A DNA stretch of 34,903 bases from a virus: positions 1-34,903 of the IMG/VR virus record IMGVR_UViG_3300046804_002948; one strand, 5' to 3'. Made by a program: the position numbers and the translations under genes. The notes beneath the pieces were generated by a model. The model was not told the origin of the DNA. It saw nothing but the letters and a program-made list of their open reading frames with translations, and did not search any database. Below, piece by piece: positions 16,270 to 23,838 of this stretch. How positions within the stretch are numbered: the stretch's first letter is position 1; every line of letters begins with the position of its first letter.

Positions 16270-17655
16270 ATGGAAGAAACAAGAACAATACTAACAGTAA
16301 AACAACCATACAAAACAAGTGATGGCACAACTTTGTACATGGGAACATCAACAACAGTCAAAGTTGATGAAAATGGAAAGTACATACCAAATAGTGCTGT
16401 AGTAAGTTTAAGATTATATGATACCACATTATCTATTCTAGGTACAGATTTTAAAACAGTCGCAATAAGAAATGCTGGAGAACCTTGGAAACTTACACAA
16501 GACGGAAATGGAAACTATGTTGCAGGTCTAGACCTGCAACGAACTCTTGCAAATAGAAATTCATTAATGAATATAAATTTAAATAATCATGTTTCAAACG
16601 TTTTGCAAGCACCCTTACAAGGAATTCCTGCTGGAAAAGTAAATAATAATACAGCATCAAGTTCTAATGCTGCTTTAGGTCTACCACAACCAGAAGTTGA
16701 TACTGCAGTTGATACTGGATCTGAAAATGGTGCATCCTCGACCTCCAGCACAATAACACAAGAAGCTTTAACAGACTTAGCAAAAGGAATACCTGGAATT
16801 CCGCCAAGAGACCAATATGGTGATTTACGATATCCTAGAGATCTCACACCAACTTCAGATTCGATTCAATTTACAATGATTAGTTATGGAACAAAAACAT
16901 TCAAAACTGATACATTTGGACTTGGCGAAAGAGATTTTAATAAGATAAAAATAAATGGAACAGTTACAATGTCCATTCAACCATCTATATCAGATTTGAA
17001 TTATGTTAGATGGAGTCCATCTGAAATGGGTCCCATTGCAACAGCAGCCGCGGATTCATCATTAACATTTATAGAAGAGGGTGCTGCAGGTCTCGAAGCA
17101 ATCAAAGATAAAATTGCAGGTACTCTTGGAGCAGAAGGACCAGCAATCGCAAAAGCAATCATTGCATCAGCTGCTGGAGAAGCTTCAGGGGCAAAAGGTC
17201 TTCTTACAAGAGTAACTGGTGCAATGTTTAATAACAACTTAGAGCTATTATTCCAAGGACCAGAACTTAGGCAGTTTACCTTTACATTTAAGTTGTCACC
17301 AAGATATAAAGGTGAAGCAGATGATGTAAAAAAAATAATCAGATTCTTTAAGCAAGGGAGTGCAGTACAAAGAACTACGTCAAATCTATTCCTAAAGTCA
17401 CCTAATGTTTTTAGAATCAAATACTTAAATGGTAATAAAGATCACAAATCATTGAATAGAATAAAAGAATGTGCTCTTGTGAGTTGTGGCGTTGATTATA
17501 CGCCAACCGGTTCTTATATGACTTTTACTGATGAAGATGCAAGCATGGTTTCTTATACACTTTCATTAACCTTCAATGAACTAGAGCCAATCTATGAAGA
17601 TGAATATCAAATATTAGACGATAGGACAAACGATAAAGCAGGAATAGGATACTAA
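16270..17655 (+). CDS. 48: gp48-like baseplate tail-tube cap protein
   Basis: A 461-residue protein. The C-terminal 250 residues carry the gp48 signature: F-D/N-x-I-K-I-N-G-T-V-T-M-S-I-Q-P, then N-L-E-L-L-F-Q-G-P-E-L-R-x-F-T-F-T-F, F-K-Q-G-S-A-V-Q-R, N-V-F-R-I-K-Y, L-N-R-I-K-E-C-A-L, V-D-Y-T-P-T-G-S-Y-M-T-F and N-E-L-E-P-I-Y. Gp48 sits on the baseplate hub and, with gp54, primes tube assembly. The ATG at 16270 follows a GGGAG Shine-Dalgarno; the TTG just before it is not needed. It is longer than T4 gp48 (364 aa) because of a Ser/Ala-rich linker around residues 120-190. Confidence 0.85.
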   Translation: MEETRTILTVKQPYKTSDGTTLYMGTSTTVKVDENGKYIPNSAVVSLRLYDTTLSILGTDFKTVAIRNAGEPWKLTQDGNGNYVAGLDLQRTLANRNSLMNINLNNHVSNVLQAPLQGIPAGKVNNNTASSSNAALGLPQPEVDTAVDTGSENGASSTSSTITQEALTDLAKGIPGIPPRDQYGDLRYPRDLTPTSDSIQFTMISYGTKTFKTDTFGLGERDFNKIKINGTVTMSIQPSISDLNYVRWSPSEMGPIATAAADSSLTFIEEGAAGLEAIKDKIAGTLGAEGPAIAKAIIASAAGEASGAKGLLTRVTGAMFNNNLELLFQGPELRQFTFTFKLSPRYKGEADDVKKIIRFFKQGSAVQRTTSNLFLKSPNVFRIKYLNGNKDHKSLNRIKECALVSCGVDYTPTGSYMTFTDEDASMVSYTLSLTFNELEPIYEDEYQILDDRTNDKAGIGY

Positions 17656-17656
17656 A

Positions 17657-18676
17657 ATGACAAGACCATATTTCAGACAAGTACCAGATTTTGAATATAT
17701 CAATCGTAATAAAGACAACTTAGACATATCAAATTATATACCAGTTAAAAACTTCTTTAAGCGTGGAAAATTACGTGAAGATATCTTCGGTAATTTATCA
17801 TTCTTCACGAAATATAAAATCATCGGTGATGAAAGACCAGATAATGTTGCCTATAAGTTTTATAATGATGAAACTTTAGACTGGATAATTCTATTGTCCA
17901 ACAATATTTTGAATATCCAATCTGAATGGCCGTTACCACAGTCATCTATAGATAAAATTCTTTTAGGTAAATATGGTACTTATAACAATCTTTATAGTGG
18001 CATTCATCACTATGAAACAGTAGAAATAAAAGACTCTACCGGATTTACTGTTCTTAAAGGTGGACTAAAAACACCAAATACTTGGAAGACGAATGGGAAC
18101 TTTATTGAAGTAACAAAAACAAATATCAGTCAAATCTTTGCTGGAAGTGCTGGTATCCCGTCAAAGACTGTTACGGTTACAATGAACAATGGTATTCAAG
18201 ACCTGGATATTGGTTCTCAAATTTTAATCACGAATGTATCTGAAAATATTTTCAATGGCAAATTTACAGTAACTTCTGTTTTTGCTCCATTCAATAATAT
18301 TGTAGTTTCTTTCACTTATGATTTACCATCAGTTCCGGAAATAGCAAACCCAATCTTAAGCACTTCTGGTATTGAAGAAGTTATCTTTACAGTTGAAGAT
18401 AATATTGGAGTTGGAAATGCATATTACTATGAATATTATGATGAAAATCTTGGATATTATGCGACTCTCCCATCAACTAGAATTCTAAAAGAAGTGACTA
18501 ATTATGAATATGAAACAAGAATAGAAGATGATAAAAGAAATATATTTATATTAAAGCCACAGTATTTGAATGTTATCTTTAATGATCTTGATGCGATTAT
18601 GCCATACAAAGAAGGTTCTGGACAATATGTGTCCAGAACCATGAAGAGAGCGGATAATATTAGACTTTATGAATGA
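17657..18676 (+). CDS. 53: gp53-like baseplate wedge protein
   Basis: A 339-residue protein. Residues 1-125 follow the T4 gp53 pattern: F-F-K-R-G-K-L-R-E-D-I, F-F-T-K-Y-K-I-I-G-D-E-R-P-D-N-V-A-Y-K-F-Y, then W-I-I-L-L-S-N-N-I-L-N. This is a LysM-like fold that locks neighbouring wedges. Residues 130-260 are an inserted beta-rich region not present in the 196-aa T4 protein, followed by an acidic, Tyr-rich part. It starts 1 nt after gp48 and ends exactly where gp32, on the opposite strand, ends. A strong hairpin at 18614-18640 lies inside its last codons. Confidence 0.7.
   Translation: MTRPYFRQVPDFEYINRNKDNLDISNYIPVKNFFKRGKLREDIFGNLSFFTKYKIIGDERPDNVAYKFYNDETLDWIILLSNNILNIQSEWPLPQSSIDKILLGKYGTYNNLYSGIHHYETVEIKDSTGFTVLKGGLKTPNTWKTNGNFIEVTKTNISQIFAGSAGIPSKTVTVTMNNGIQDLDIGSQILITNVSENIFNGKFTVTSVFAPFNNIVVSFTYDLPSVPEIANPILSTSGIEEVIFTVEDNIGVGNAYYYEYYDENLGYYATLPSTRILKEVTNYEYETRIEDDKRNIFILKPQYLNVIFNDLDAIMPYKEGSGQYVSRTMKRADNIRLYE
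18614..18640 (-). terminator. Hairpin terminator candidate for gp32, inside gp53-like coding end
   Basis: GGTTCTGGACA and TGTCCAGAACC form a perfect 11-bp stem with a 5-nt loop. On the minus strand, 37 nt past the gp32 stop, the stem is followed by TTCTTTGT, a modest U-tract. On the plus strand no T-run follows. It therefore best fits a terminator for gp32 and upstream transcripts. Confidence 0.6.
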
Positions 18677-19624
18677 TCACTCTTCTGCCAACCTCTGGAA
18701 GTAAGAGAGAGCATCATCTTCGTCCTCATCCTCTGAAGTAATCTTAGGAAGTGAAGGAGACTTGGAGCGGGCATAGGACTGCTCTAGTTCCTCTACAACA
18801 CGACTCTCAGCAGAAGGTTTCTGCACATAAGACTCATACTCTTCCTCTTCTTCAATCACAGCACGAGAACGTGCGGGAGAAGAAGTTTGAAGACCGAGAA
18901 CAGTGTTCATACGTGCTTCAAGTTCTTCATAGGACTTGAATTGATCAGGAGCAGTCACTGCAGACAGAGAATACTCTTTCTTCCAGAGAGCTTCCAGTGC
19001 ATCATCATCATCCAGTAGTGGTTCAGCGGAACCAAACTCTGACTTGTCGTAGTTCCAATATCCATCTTTCTTGACGATTTTGAGTTTGAAATTAGCACCC
19101 TGCCAGAAGTCAAAAGGATTAATAGGAGTTTCATCCTCAAACTCAGGTTGCATTGCTTCCATGATCTTATCAAAGATCTTCTTACCATACTTAAAGAGGA
19201 ATACTTTACCTTCGTTTTGGGGATTAGTAGGATCCTTTACGACGTAAATGTTGCTGTAATAAGATAGTTTACGCTTCTGCTTACGAACAGTTTCCTTATC
19301 CTTATCGCTACCACTGTTCCACAGTTTGCGATTGTATTCGGATACAGGATCTTTCTGACCAAGAGTAGTTAGGGAGTTTTCAATATACCAACCACCAACA
19401 CCTTGGAACCCGTGAGAATAAATCTTTGCCCATGGAACATCTTCTCCATCAGGGGCAGGGAGAAAACGAATCACTGCAAAACCGTTTCCAGTTTTATCGA
19501 GTTCGGGTTTCCAAAGACGATCATCTTCACCACCGCTAGTTGTACTCATTTTTTCGACTTCCTTTACCAGTTTAGCGGTAAGAGAACCCAGTTTGGATTG
19601 TTTTTTAAGATTTTCGAATGACAT
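18677..19624 (-). CDS. 32: gp32-like single-stranded DNA-binding protein
   Basis: A 315-residue protein starting MSFENLKKQSKLGSLTAKLV, after an A-A-A-G-G-T Shine-Dalgarno; longer in-frame starts run into the promoter. The core matches gp32: D-R-L-W-K-P, R-F-L-P-A-P-D-G-E-D, Y-W/Y-S-N-I-Y-V-V-K-D-P, P-Q-N-E-G-K-V-F-L-F-K-Y-G-K-K-I-F-D-K, W-Q-G-A-N-F-K-L-K. The C-terminal 70 residues are acidic, as in the protein-recruiting tail of gp32. There is no cysteine, so the zinc site of T4 gp32 (one His and three Cys) is absent. It coats ssDNA and recruits the gp59 encoded just upstream. Confidence 0.92.
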   Translation of the reverse strand: MSFENLKKQSKLGSLTAKLVKEVEKMSTTSGGEDDRLWKPELDKTGNGFAVIRFLPAPDGEDVPWAKIYSHGFQGVGGWYIENSLTTLGQKDPVSEYNRKLWNSGSDKDKETVRKQKRKLSYYSNIYVVKDPTNPQNEGKVFLFKYGKKIFDKIMEAMQPEFEDETPINPFDFWQGANFKLKIVKKDGYWNYDKSEFGSAEPLLDDDDALEALWKKEYSLSAVTAPDQFKSYEELEARMNTVLGLQTSSPARSRAVIEEEEEYESYVQKPSAESRVVEELEQSYARSKSPSLPKITSEDEDEDDALSYFQRLAEE

Positions 19625-19667
19625 TAGATTACCTTTTGTTGTTAGATTTGGCCTTTGAGACGACTTT

Positions 19668-19696
19668 ATTCTACTTGTAATAGCAAGGGATGTCAA
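19668..19696 (-). promoter_or_regulatory. Sigma70-like promoter for gp32
   Basis: The minus strand reads TTGACA (19691-19696), a 17-nt spacer, then TAGAAT (19668-19673). It lies in the 95-nt gap between the DUF1825-like gene and gp32, about 45 nt upstream of the gp32 ATG. It would give gp32 its own early transcript. Confidence 0.75.
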
Positions 19697-19719
19697 GCCC
19701 TGGTTCATCCTTTATGTTG

Positions 19720-20064
19720 TTACAGGTCAGACCCTGTTTTGTTAATCTGCTCCTTCATCGCCTCAAGCATCCTAGACATATTGTTTAGAATGATATTCAT
19801 GTCGGTGCCAGGTGGCATACCCATCATGATTGCAGATTGAGTAACTCGTTCTTTCATTTCAACTGCTTCAGGATCATCAGACAACTTCAGTCTTGTATAA
19901 AGAACCTTTTGTTTATCCAGAAGAGTTTCAAGAACTTCAACGTGCTCAAGTTTTTCTTGTTTTGCCATCATAGGAAACTTAAAAATGTTTCCATAGATTT
20001 GCTCTTGAAGTTCTGCAATCTCAGATATCTCTGCGCGGACGACTTCGGAACTAAAGAAACTCAT
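19720..20064 (-). CDS. DUF1825-like helical protein between gp32 and gp59
   Basis: A 114-residue all-helical protein starting MSFFSSEVVRAEISEIAELQ. Helical heptads continue through L-L-D-K-Q-K-V-L-Y-T-R, and it ends with P-P-G-T-D-M and a final helix M-L-E-A-M-K-E-Q-I. The length and the MSFF...-helical layout resemble the cyanobacterial DUF1825 family of small helical proteins; this is from memory and not aligned. It overlaps gp59 by 4 nt (20061-20064), so it belongs to the replication operon. The role is unknown; a cyanobacterium-derived regulator is one option. Confidence 0.75.
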   Translation of the reverse strand: MSFFSSEVVRAEISEIAELQEQIYGNIFKFPMMAKQEKLEHVEVLETLLDKQKVLYTRLKLSDDPEAVEMKERVTQSAIMMGMPPGTDMNIILNNMSRMLEAMKEQINKTGSDL

Positions 20065-20657
20065 TTATCCTCCAAAACAATCTCTTTTAAAATTTTACGA
20101 AACTTAAATACATCAATATTTAGAAAAGGATTATATTTTTTAATCCGACGACTGACGGTTTGCCACACCGGGTCTTGAAGTTTGCTATCAAACTTGTTCC
20201 CAAACAGGAATATTCTATCATATATCACCATAGTTTCTAGGCTAATTTTCCCGCTCAGGAACTTTTTTAGAAGAGGTGGATGTCCCTTTGAACACTTAAA
20301 AACCTCTTCAAACTTATTTTCTCCAAACAAAGATTGACTTTCTTCTTTAAAAATATAAGAAAGAGATTGAACTTTCTTCTGCCAGTTCTGATATCTTTCT
20401 TCACCTTCTTTGATCATCTCACCAATCCAGAGTGTTTCTGGATCAGGGCAAGAGGCAAAGTTAGCAACAAAAAAATCAACGACTTCTTTATCTGACTTTT
20501 GCCTAGAAATCTTTTCAAACCAAATTCTATCCTTCCTCTTATAGAAGGATTGAACTGTTGCTCTTACTTTTTTATTATACTTAAAATAATCGTAGTTATC
20601 TTTTGTAAAATGATTTTTCAGAGCAAGGTATTCACGATAAGCATCATATGGCATCAT
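20061..20657 (-). CDS. 59: gp59-like helicase loader
   Basis: A 198-residue basic helical protein. The N-terminus (Y-D-A-Y-R-E-Y-L-A-L-K-N-H-F, then Y-D-Y-F-K-Y-N) is diagnostic for the gp59 family. Later landmarks are R-K-D-R-I-W-F-E-K-I, W-I-G-E-M and P-P-L-L-K-K-F-L-S-G-K-I-S-L-E-T. Gp59 binds fork DNA and gp32 and loads the gp41 helicase. The start overlaps the gp33 stop (ATGATG with TAA at 20657-20659); either of two tandem ATGs may be used. T4 keeps 33, 59 and 32 together in the same order. Confidence 0.88.
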   Translation of the reverse strand: MMPYDAYREYLALKNHFTKDNYDYFKYNKKVRATVQSFYKRKDRIWFEKISRQKSDKEVVDFFVANFASCPDPETLWIGEMIKEGEERYQNWQKKVQSLSYIFKEESQSLFGENKFEEVFKCSKGHPPLLKKFLSGKISLETMVIYDRIFLFGNKFDSKLQDPVWQTVSRRIKKYNPFLNIDVFKFRKILKEIVLEDK

Positions 20658-20914
20658 TAAAAAACTAATTTAGCACGAGAAGTTTTCTTAAGAAAATTAA
20701 GTTCCGTTGCTTCATACTTAATTTTTTCTCTCAATGGTTTTGAAATGAGTTTTGGAACAGACTCAAGATCAATATTATTTTGTTCGCAGAAATGAATAAT
20801 CGCATCAATATAATTCATTTCAAGGTTCACTTGCACAAGATTCTCAATCTCTTGAGCAAATCGTGATGGACAGAAAAATTTACTTTCTAGTACTTTCTCT
20901 AACTCATTTTCCAT
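20657..20914 (-). CDS. 33: gp33-like late-transcription co-activator
   Basis: An 85-residue protein from the ATG at 20914 (MENELEKVLESKFFCPSRFA). It has I-E-N-L-V-x-x-N-L, then N-Y-I-D-A-I-I-H-F-C-E-Q-N-N-I-D-L-E-S-V-P-K-L-I and a final K-K-T-S-R-A-K-L. This is the pattern of cyanophage gp33, which bridges the late sigma (gp55), RNA polymerase and the gp45 clamp. The first codons overlap the nuclease gene by 11 nt. A sigma70-like promoter at 20967-20995 would let it be made early, before it activates the TATAAATA promoters seen here. Confidence 0.82.
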   Translation of the reverse strand: MENELEKVLESKFFCPSRFAQEIENLVQVNLEMNYIDAIIHFCEQNNIDLESVPKLISKPLREKIKYEATELNFLKKTSRAKLVF

Positions 20915-21584
20915 CTGGCCTAGTACTGTGAGATACAAATTCTTTAATATAACGAACTAATAACTTAATATAGTCCCCTTTATTCCTTTTGTCAAATACC
21001 TTGACTTCACCACCGGGAGTTACCATTAATGTGATAAGTTTTTTAACAACCTGCCCCGTAAGTTCATAATAAGCTGCCGCGTAAAACGTTTCTTGAACAA
21101 AATAGTTTTCAATCCACTCTTCTGGTTTAATTTTTTCTGAGGTTTTGAAGTCAATAACTGCCAACTCTCCTTCATATTCAGCAATACAATCAACTCGTCC
21201 AGCAAGTCCAAGATATTCTGAATAGAGAGTTCTTTCAATAGCGTGAATATTATTTATCTTATCAAGATAAGGTTTCGCGTGATGAAACATATGCTTTGTC
21301 AGGAGTTGATAATCATCCCAGACAAGTTCTTTATTTTCCAAATAATCTTGACAGACTTGGTGAAAATCAGTTCCCCTTGCTGTTGCCTTTTTTGTAATCC
21401 GATTTGCCTCTTCAAGTCCTACACGCTTTCGCCAATCAATAAAGATTTGACGATTATAGAATGAAGTGACTGAAGTGATTGAAGGCACCCATTTATCATT
21501 TGGTAGATGATATAAGCGAATGCCATTTTGCTCTTTCTTTTCTAGTTCAAGATCACCTAAAAAATTATGATGAATAAAACTCAT
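20904..21584 (-). CDS. RecB/Cas4-type PD-(D/E)XK exonuclease
   Basis: A 226-residue protein. Nuclease motifs in order: T-x-R/A-R-G-T-D-F-H (about 65-75), then G-L-A-G-R-V-D-C-I-A (about 130) with the metal-binding D, then L-A-V-I-D-F-K-T-S (about 145) with D and K, then Q-E-T-F-Y-A-A-A-Y-Y (about 170, motif IV Q-x3-Y). No Cys cluster as in Cas4. T4-like cyanophages carry such a gene with replication and recombination genes; degradation or processing of DNA ends is the likely role. It overlaps phoH by 4 nt and gp33 by 11 nt. Confidence 0.85.
   Translation of the reverse strand: MSFIHHNFLGDLELEKKEQNGIRLYHLPNDKWVPSITSVTSFYNRQIFIDWRKRVGLEEANRITKKATARGTDFHQVCQDYLENKELVWDDYQLLTKHMFHHAKPYLDKINNIHAIERTLYSEYLGLAGRVDCIAEYEGELAVIDFKTSEKIKPEEWIENYFVQETFYAAAYYELTGQVVKKLITLMVTPGGEVKVFDKRNKGDYIKLLVRYIKEFVSHSTRPDGK
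20967..20995 (-). promoter_or_regulatory. Sigma70-like promoter for gp33-gp59, inside nuclease gene
   Basis: The minus strand reads TTGACA (20990-20995), a 17-nt spacer, then TATATT (20967-20972). It is inside the 3' part of the nuclease gene and about 50 nt upstream of the gp33 ATG. Confidence 0.65.
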
Positions 21585-22336
21585 ACACCTACTTCCATTT
21601 TTGCAAGAATATATTCCTTAACAAGTCCACTACGAACAATGTCATCAACACCAAATTCAATAATATCTACCGATGGCATAACACGAAGAACTTTCATAAA
21701 ATCAATAATACCATTTCTTTCATTTGTTTTAATCAAATCAGTTTGAGTAGCATCACCACAGAACATAATCTTACTGTTTTCACCTACACGAGTAATTATA
21801 CTATCAAGTTCATGATAGTTTAAATTCTGAAATTCATCTACGATAATGATTGAATTGTCCAGAGTAGTTCCACGAATAAAAGAAGTACTCCAAAAACTAA
21901 TCGTTCCCTGAAGTTTTAGATTGCCATAAAGCATTTCGAACGATGCATCGTCTGGCATTTGAAACATATACTTTACCATATTCTTATATGGAATCTGATA
22001 AAGTGAAGATTTGTCTTCATGATCACCAGGAAGAAAACCAATCTCACGAGTTGCCACAAGAGACCTTACGATATAAATCTTTTCGTAAGGACTTCTTTCA
22101 TCTAAAACGTCTTGAAGAGCATTATAAAGGGTGATAAAAGTTTTTCCCGTTCCAGCACATCCATAAGCAACAATGTTCTGTCCTTTTTCATACAATTCAT
22201 ACAATAGTTTTTGATTATCCGTGAGAGGTTCAATCTCTCTCATCAGATCAAGATTGATTGGCTTTTTGCGTTTCATTTGTTTAGCAGTCATTCCAACACC
22301 AATCGGTTGATCTTCTACTCTTCTTTTTCTTGCCAT
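21581..22336 (-). CDS. phoH: PhoH-like ATPase
   Basis: A 251-residue protein. Residues 1-35 are a basic tail. Then come N-Q-K-L-L-Y-E-L-Y, Walker A G-C-A-G-T-G-K-T (about 59-66), V-R-S-L-V-A-T-R-E-I-G-F-L-P-G (PhoH family motif), Walker B I-I-I-V-D-E-F-Q-N (about 170) and C-G-D-A-T-Q-T-D. This is the P-loop ATPase PhoH, very common in cyanophages and sometimes linked to phosphate stress; its biochemical role in infection is not settled. It is coupled to the nuclease gene (stop and start overlap at 21581-21584). The spacing to the upstream 82-aa gene is 12 nt. Confidence 0.93.
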   Translation of the reverse strand: MARKRRVEDQPIGVGMTAKQMKRKKPINLDLMREIEPLTDNQKLLYELYEKGQNIVAYGCAGTGKTFITLYNALQDVLDERSPYEKIYIVRSLVATREIGFLPGDHEDKSSLYQIPYKNMVKYMFQMPDDASFEMLYGNLKLQGTISFWSTSFIRGTTLDNSIIIVDEFQNLNYHELDSIITRVGENSKIMFCGDATQTDLIKTNERNGIIDFMKVLRVMPSVDIIEFGVDDIVRSGLVKEYILAKMEVGV

Positions 22337-22348
22337 ATAAGATTTAAA

Positions 22349-22597
22349 TTAAACTGGTTTAACTTTTGACCCCGGAACTTTAGATGCGCGATGAAGAACA
22401 TCATTCCATCCTGGGTGAGACTTCTTCAATCTATCATAAACTTCACCCACTTCCCCGGAAGATGGGCAAGTAGATGGATCTGACCAATCTCTATCCCAAT
22501 TCGGGTTATCTTTTTTCCATTGATCCCAATCATGAACACTCATGCTCACTTCTCTTTGTTCACCAGTTTGTTTATTATAAACGGGATATGTTGCCAA
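22349..22597 (-). CDS. Conserved cyanophage protein, Trp-rich, 82 aa
   Basis: An 82-residue soluble protein starting MATYPVYNKQTGEQREVSMS. A beta start is followed by W-D-Q-W-K-K-D-N-P-N-W-D-R-D-W, C-P-S-S-G-E-V-G and P-G-W-N-D-V-L. The pattern resembles FmdB-like short regulatory proteins at the N-terminus but lacks paired zinc cysteines. A strong Shine-Dalgarno (GGAGG) supports the ATG. It lies between thyX and phoH; the function is unknown. Confidence 0.78.
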   Translation of the reverse strand: MATYPVYNKQTGEQREVSMSVHDWDQWKKDNPNWDRDWSDPSTCPSSGEVGEVYDRLKKSHPGWNDVLHRASKVPGSKVKPV

Positions 22598-22623
22598 TGC
22601 TACACCTCCATAGTATGTAAGGA

Positions 22624-22631
22624 TATTTATT
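22624..22631 (-). promoter_or_regulatory. Late-promoter-like box overlapping thyX stop
   Basis: The minus strand reads GAATAAATA; seven of eight positions match TATAAATA. The thyX TAA (22627-22629) lies in the box, 26 nt upstream of the next ATG. The match is degenerate, so this is tentative. Confidence 0.3.
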
Positions 22632-23337
22632 CAATAGTGATAGAAGGTGCGTCAAGACATTCAGAACATCCTTCACGAGTCCAACCAAGTGCTTCAGATA
22701 CAGCAGGGAACTGACAAGTAAAAATACAACGAACAAGTTCCGCAATCTCCATATGTTCTTTCTGGGTGCCATTGGCCGCACGGAGAGTTATATAATGTAT
22801 CCACGACCGCACAGAACCGGTCATATAGAGTCTTGTGGGCGTCGCTAAGGGCAGTACGAAGCGAGCACACTCCTTTGCTACTCCTTTGTCCAGAAGGCGG
22901 TTGTAGAGGCGTAGACCCTGCTCAAAATGCACTCTGATGTCTTCAAGCAAAGTAAGTTTGAGATAATCTGGAATATCATCAATACTATTCTGGCGATTCT
23001 TGATATCCTGACGACGTAGTTCAGGAAGAGGAATAGTCTTATTCAGAAGATTGGTATCTGCATATCGTTGTGAAAATTCTTGATATGTGAAGGATCTATG
23101 ACGCAAAATCTGAGCCGCTATACCTCTTGTAGTATTAATCTCAACGGTCATATTGGCTTGTTCAAAGATACTCCAGTGTTGATGTTGAATGCAATACTTA
23201 AGTAGTCCAGAGAACTTTTCGTTCTCTTGATTTGCAGGGTTACTTACGCGAGCACAATATGCCATATGCTTTTCTGCGTCAGGAGTAACACTGATGAGTT
23301 TTACTTCTGGTTTCATAAACTCGAAATCATCGTACAT
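22627..23337 (-). CDS. thyX: Flavin-dependent thymidylate synthase ThyX
   Basis: The enzyme makes dTMP from dUMP using FAD and methylene-tetrahydrofolate. The family motif R-H-R-S-F-T-Y-Q-E-F-S-Q-R-Y is present around residue 80, preceded by H-W-S-I-F-E-Q-A-N-M-T-V-E. C-terminal landmarks are R-F-V-L-P-L-A-T-P-T and the substrate-site stretch R-S-W-I-H-Y-I-T-L-R. I chose the ATG at 23337 because GAGGA sits at suitable distance upstream; in-frame ATGs at 23346 and 23358 are possible. It overlaps the preceding small gene. It provides nucleotides during phage replication. Confidence 0.93.
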   Translation of the reverse strand: MYDDFEFMKPEVKLISVTPDAEKHMAYCARVSNPANQENEKFSGLLKYCIQHQHWSIFEQANMTVEINTTRGIAAQILRHRSFTYQEFSQRYADTNLLNKTIPLPELRRQDIKNRQNSIDDIPDYLKLTLLEDIRVHFEQGLRLYNRLLDKGVAKECARFVLPLATPTRLYMTGSVRSWIHYITLRAANGTQKEHMEIAELVRCIFTCQFPAVSEALGWTREGCSECLDAPSITIE

Positions 23338-23500
23338 TGTATTCATCTTCCTCGTCATAAAATACTTCGTCGTAATCAGTTAAAAAAGTTTTAATCTCCT
23401 CATAGACAGGATCTTTAACTTCAAGTTCAATCTCTGCCTTTAAACATTCTACTAGAGACTCAAGGTTTCTGACGATTAATTTAAGCTTTTCTCTATCCAT
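23327..23500 (-). CDS. Small acidic conserved protein upstream of thyX
   Basis: A 57-residue protein from the ATG at 23500: a helix M-D-R-E-K-L-K-L-I-V-R-N-L-E-S-L-V-E-C-L-K-A-E followed by an acidic Tyr/Asp/Glu-rich tail ending E-D-E-Y-N-V-R. It is the first gene after the terminator-promoter element at 23524-23561 and overlaps the thyX start. Similar short helix-plus-acidic-tail proteins are common in cyanophages; the function is unknown. Confidence 0.75.
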   Translation of the reverse strand: MDREKLKLIVRNLESLVECLKAEIELEVKDPVYEEIKTFLTDYDEVFYDEEDEYNVR

Positions 23501-23523
23501 CTTTATCAACCCCAACAAAGGTA

Positions 23524-23552
23524 ATTATACATAAAAAAAGAGAGGGAGTCAA
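23524..23552 (-). promoter_or_regulatory. Sigma70-like promoter built into a terminator
   Basis: The minus strand reads TTGACT (23547-23552), a 17-nt spacer that contains the terminator T-run, then TATAAT (23524-23529). It would drive the 57-aa gene and thyX. The -35 box is part of the loop and 3' arm of the hairpin at 23542-23561. Confidence 0.72.
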
Positions 23553-23561
23553 GTCCCCCTC
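23531..23561 (-). terminator. Rho-independent terminator
   Basis: On the minus strand GAGGGGG-ACTTGA-CTCCCTC forms a 7-bp stem (one G.U) followed by TCTTTTTTT. It lies 20 nt past the stop of the 68-aa gene and ends the speD-side transcript. The same bases supply the -35 box and spacer of the next promoter. Confidence 0.82.
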
Positions 23562-23581
23562 CAAATTATTTTTATTTAAGT

Positions 23582-23788
23582 TTAACACCTTTTTAGAACA
23601 TCCCTTCGGAGTTCTAATAATAATCGATCTTCTACTCTTTGAATAACTACATCGTCGTTTTTAACGATGTCCATTAGTTCCCACGCTGCGTCACAACTTA
23701 TAGTCACAGGATATGAAGTTGAAATAAGTTGTGGTGTGGCAAAAGAAAGAAGTGGAACCCATGCTAAAAGCAAAAGTGCTTTAGACAT
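23582..23788 (-). CDS. Small secreted or membrane-anchored protein, 68 aa
   Basis: A 68-residue protein with an N-terminal signal-like segment (M-S-K-A-L-L-L-L-A-W-V-P-L-L-S-F-A) and a possible cleavage around A17/T18. The rest is a small mixed domain with one mid Cys and a C-terminal Cys (C-D-A-A-W-E-L-M-D, ...V-L-K-R-C) that could pair. It lies between speD and the terminator. A 6-bp hairpin (23800-23820) precedes it. I do not recognise the family. Confidence 0.7.
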   Translation of the reverse strand: MSKALLLLAWVPLLSFATPQLISTSYPVTISCDAAWELMDIVKNDDVVIQRVEDRLLLELRRDVLKRC

Positions 23789-23838
23789 AGGATGAACTGT
23801 AGGAGATTACTATACTCCTAATCAAACTATATATGAGA

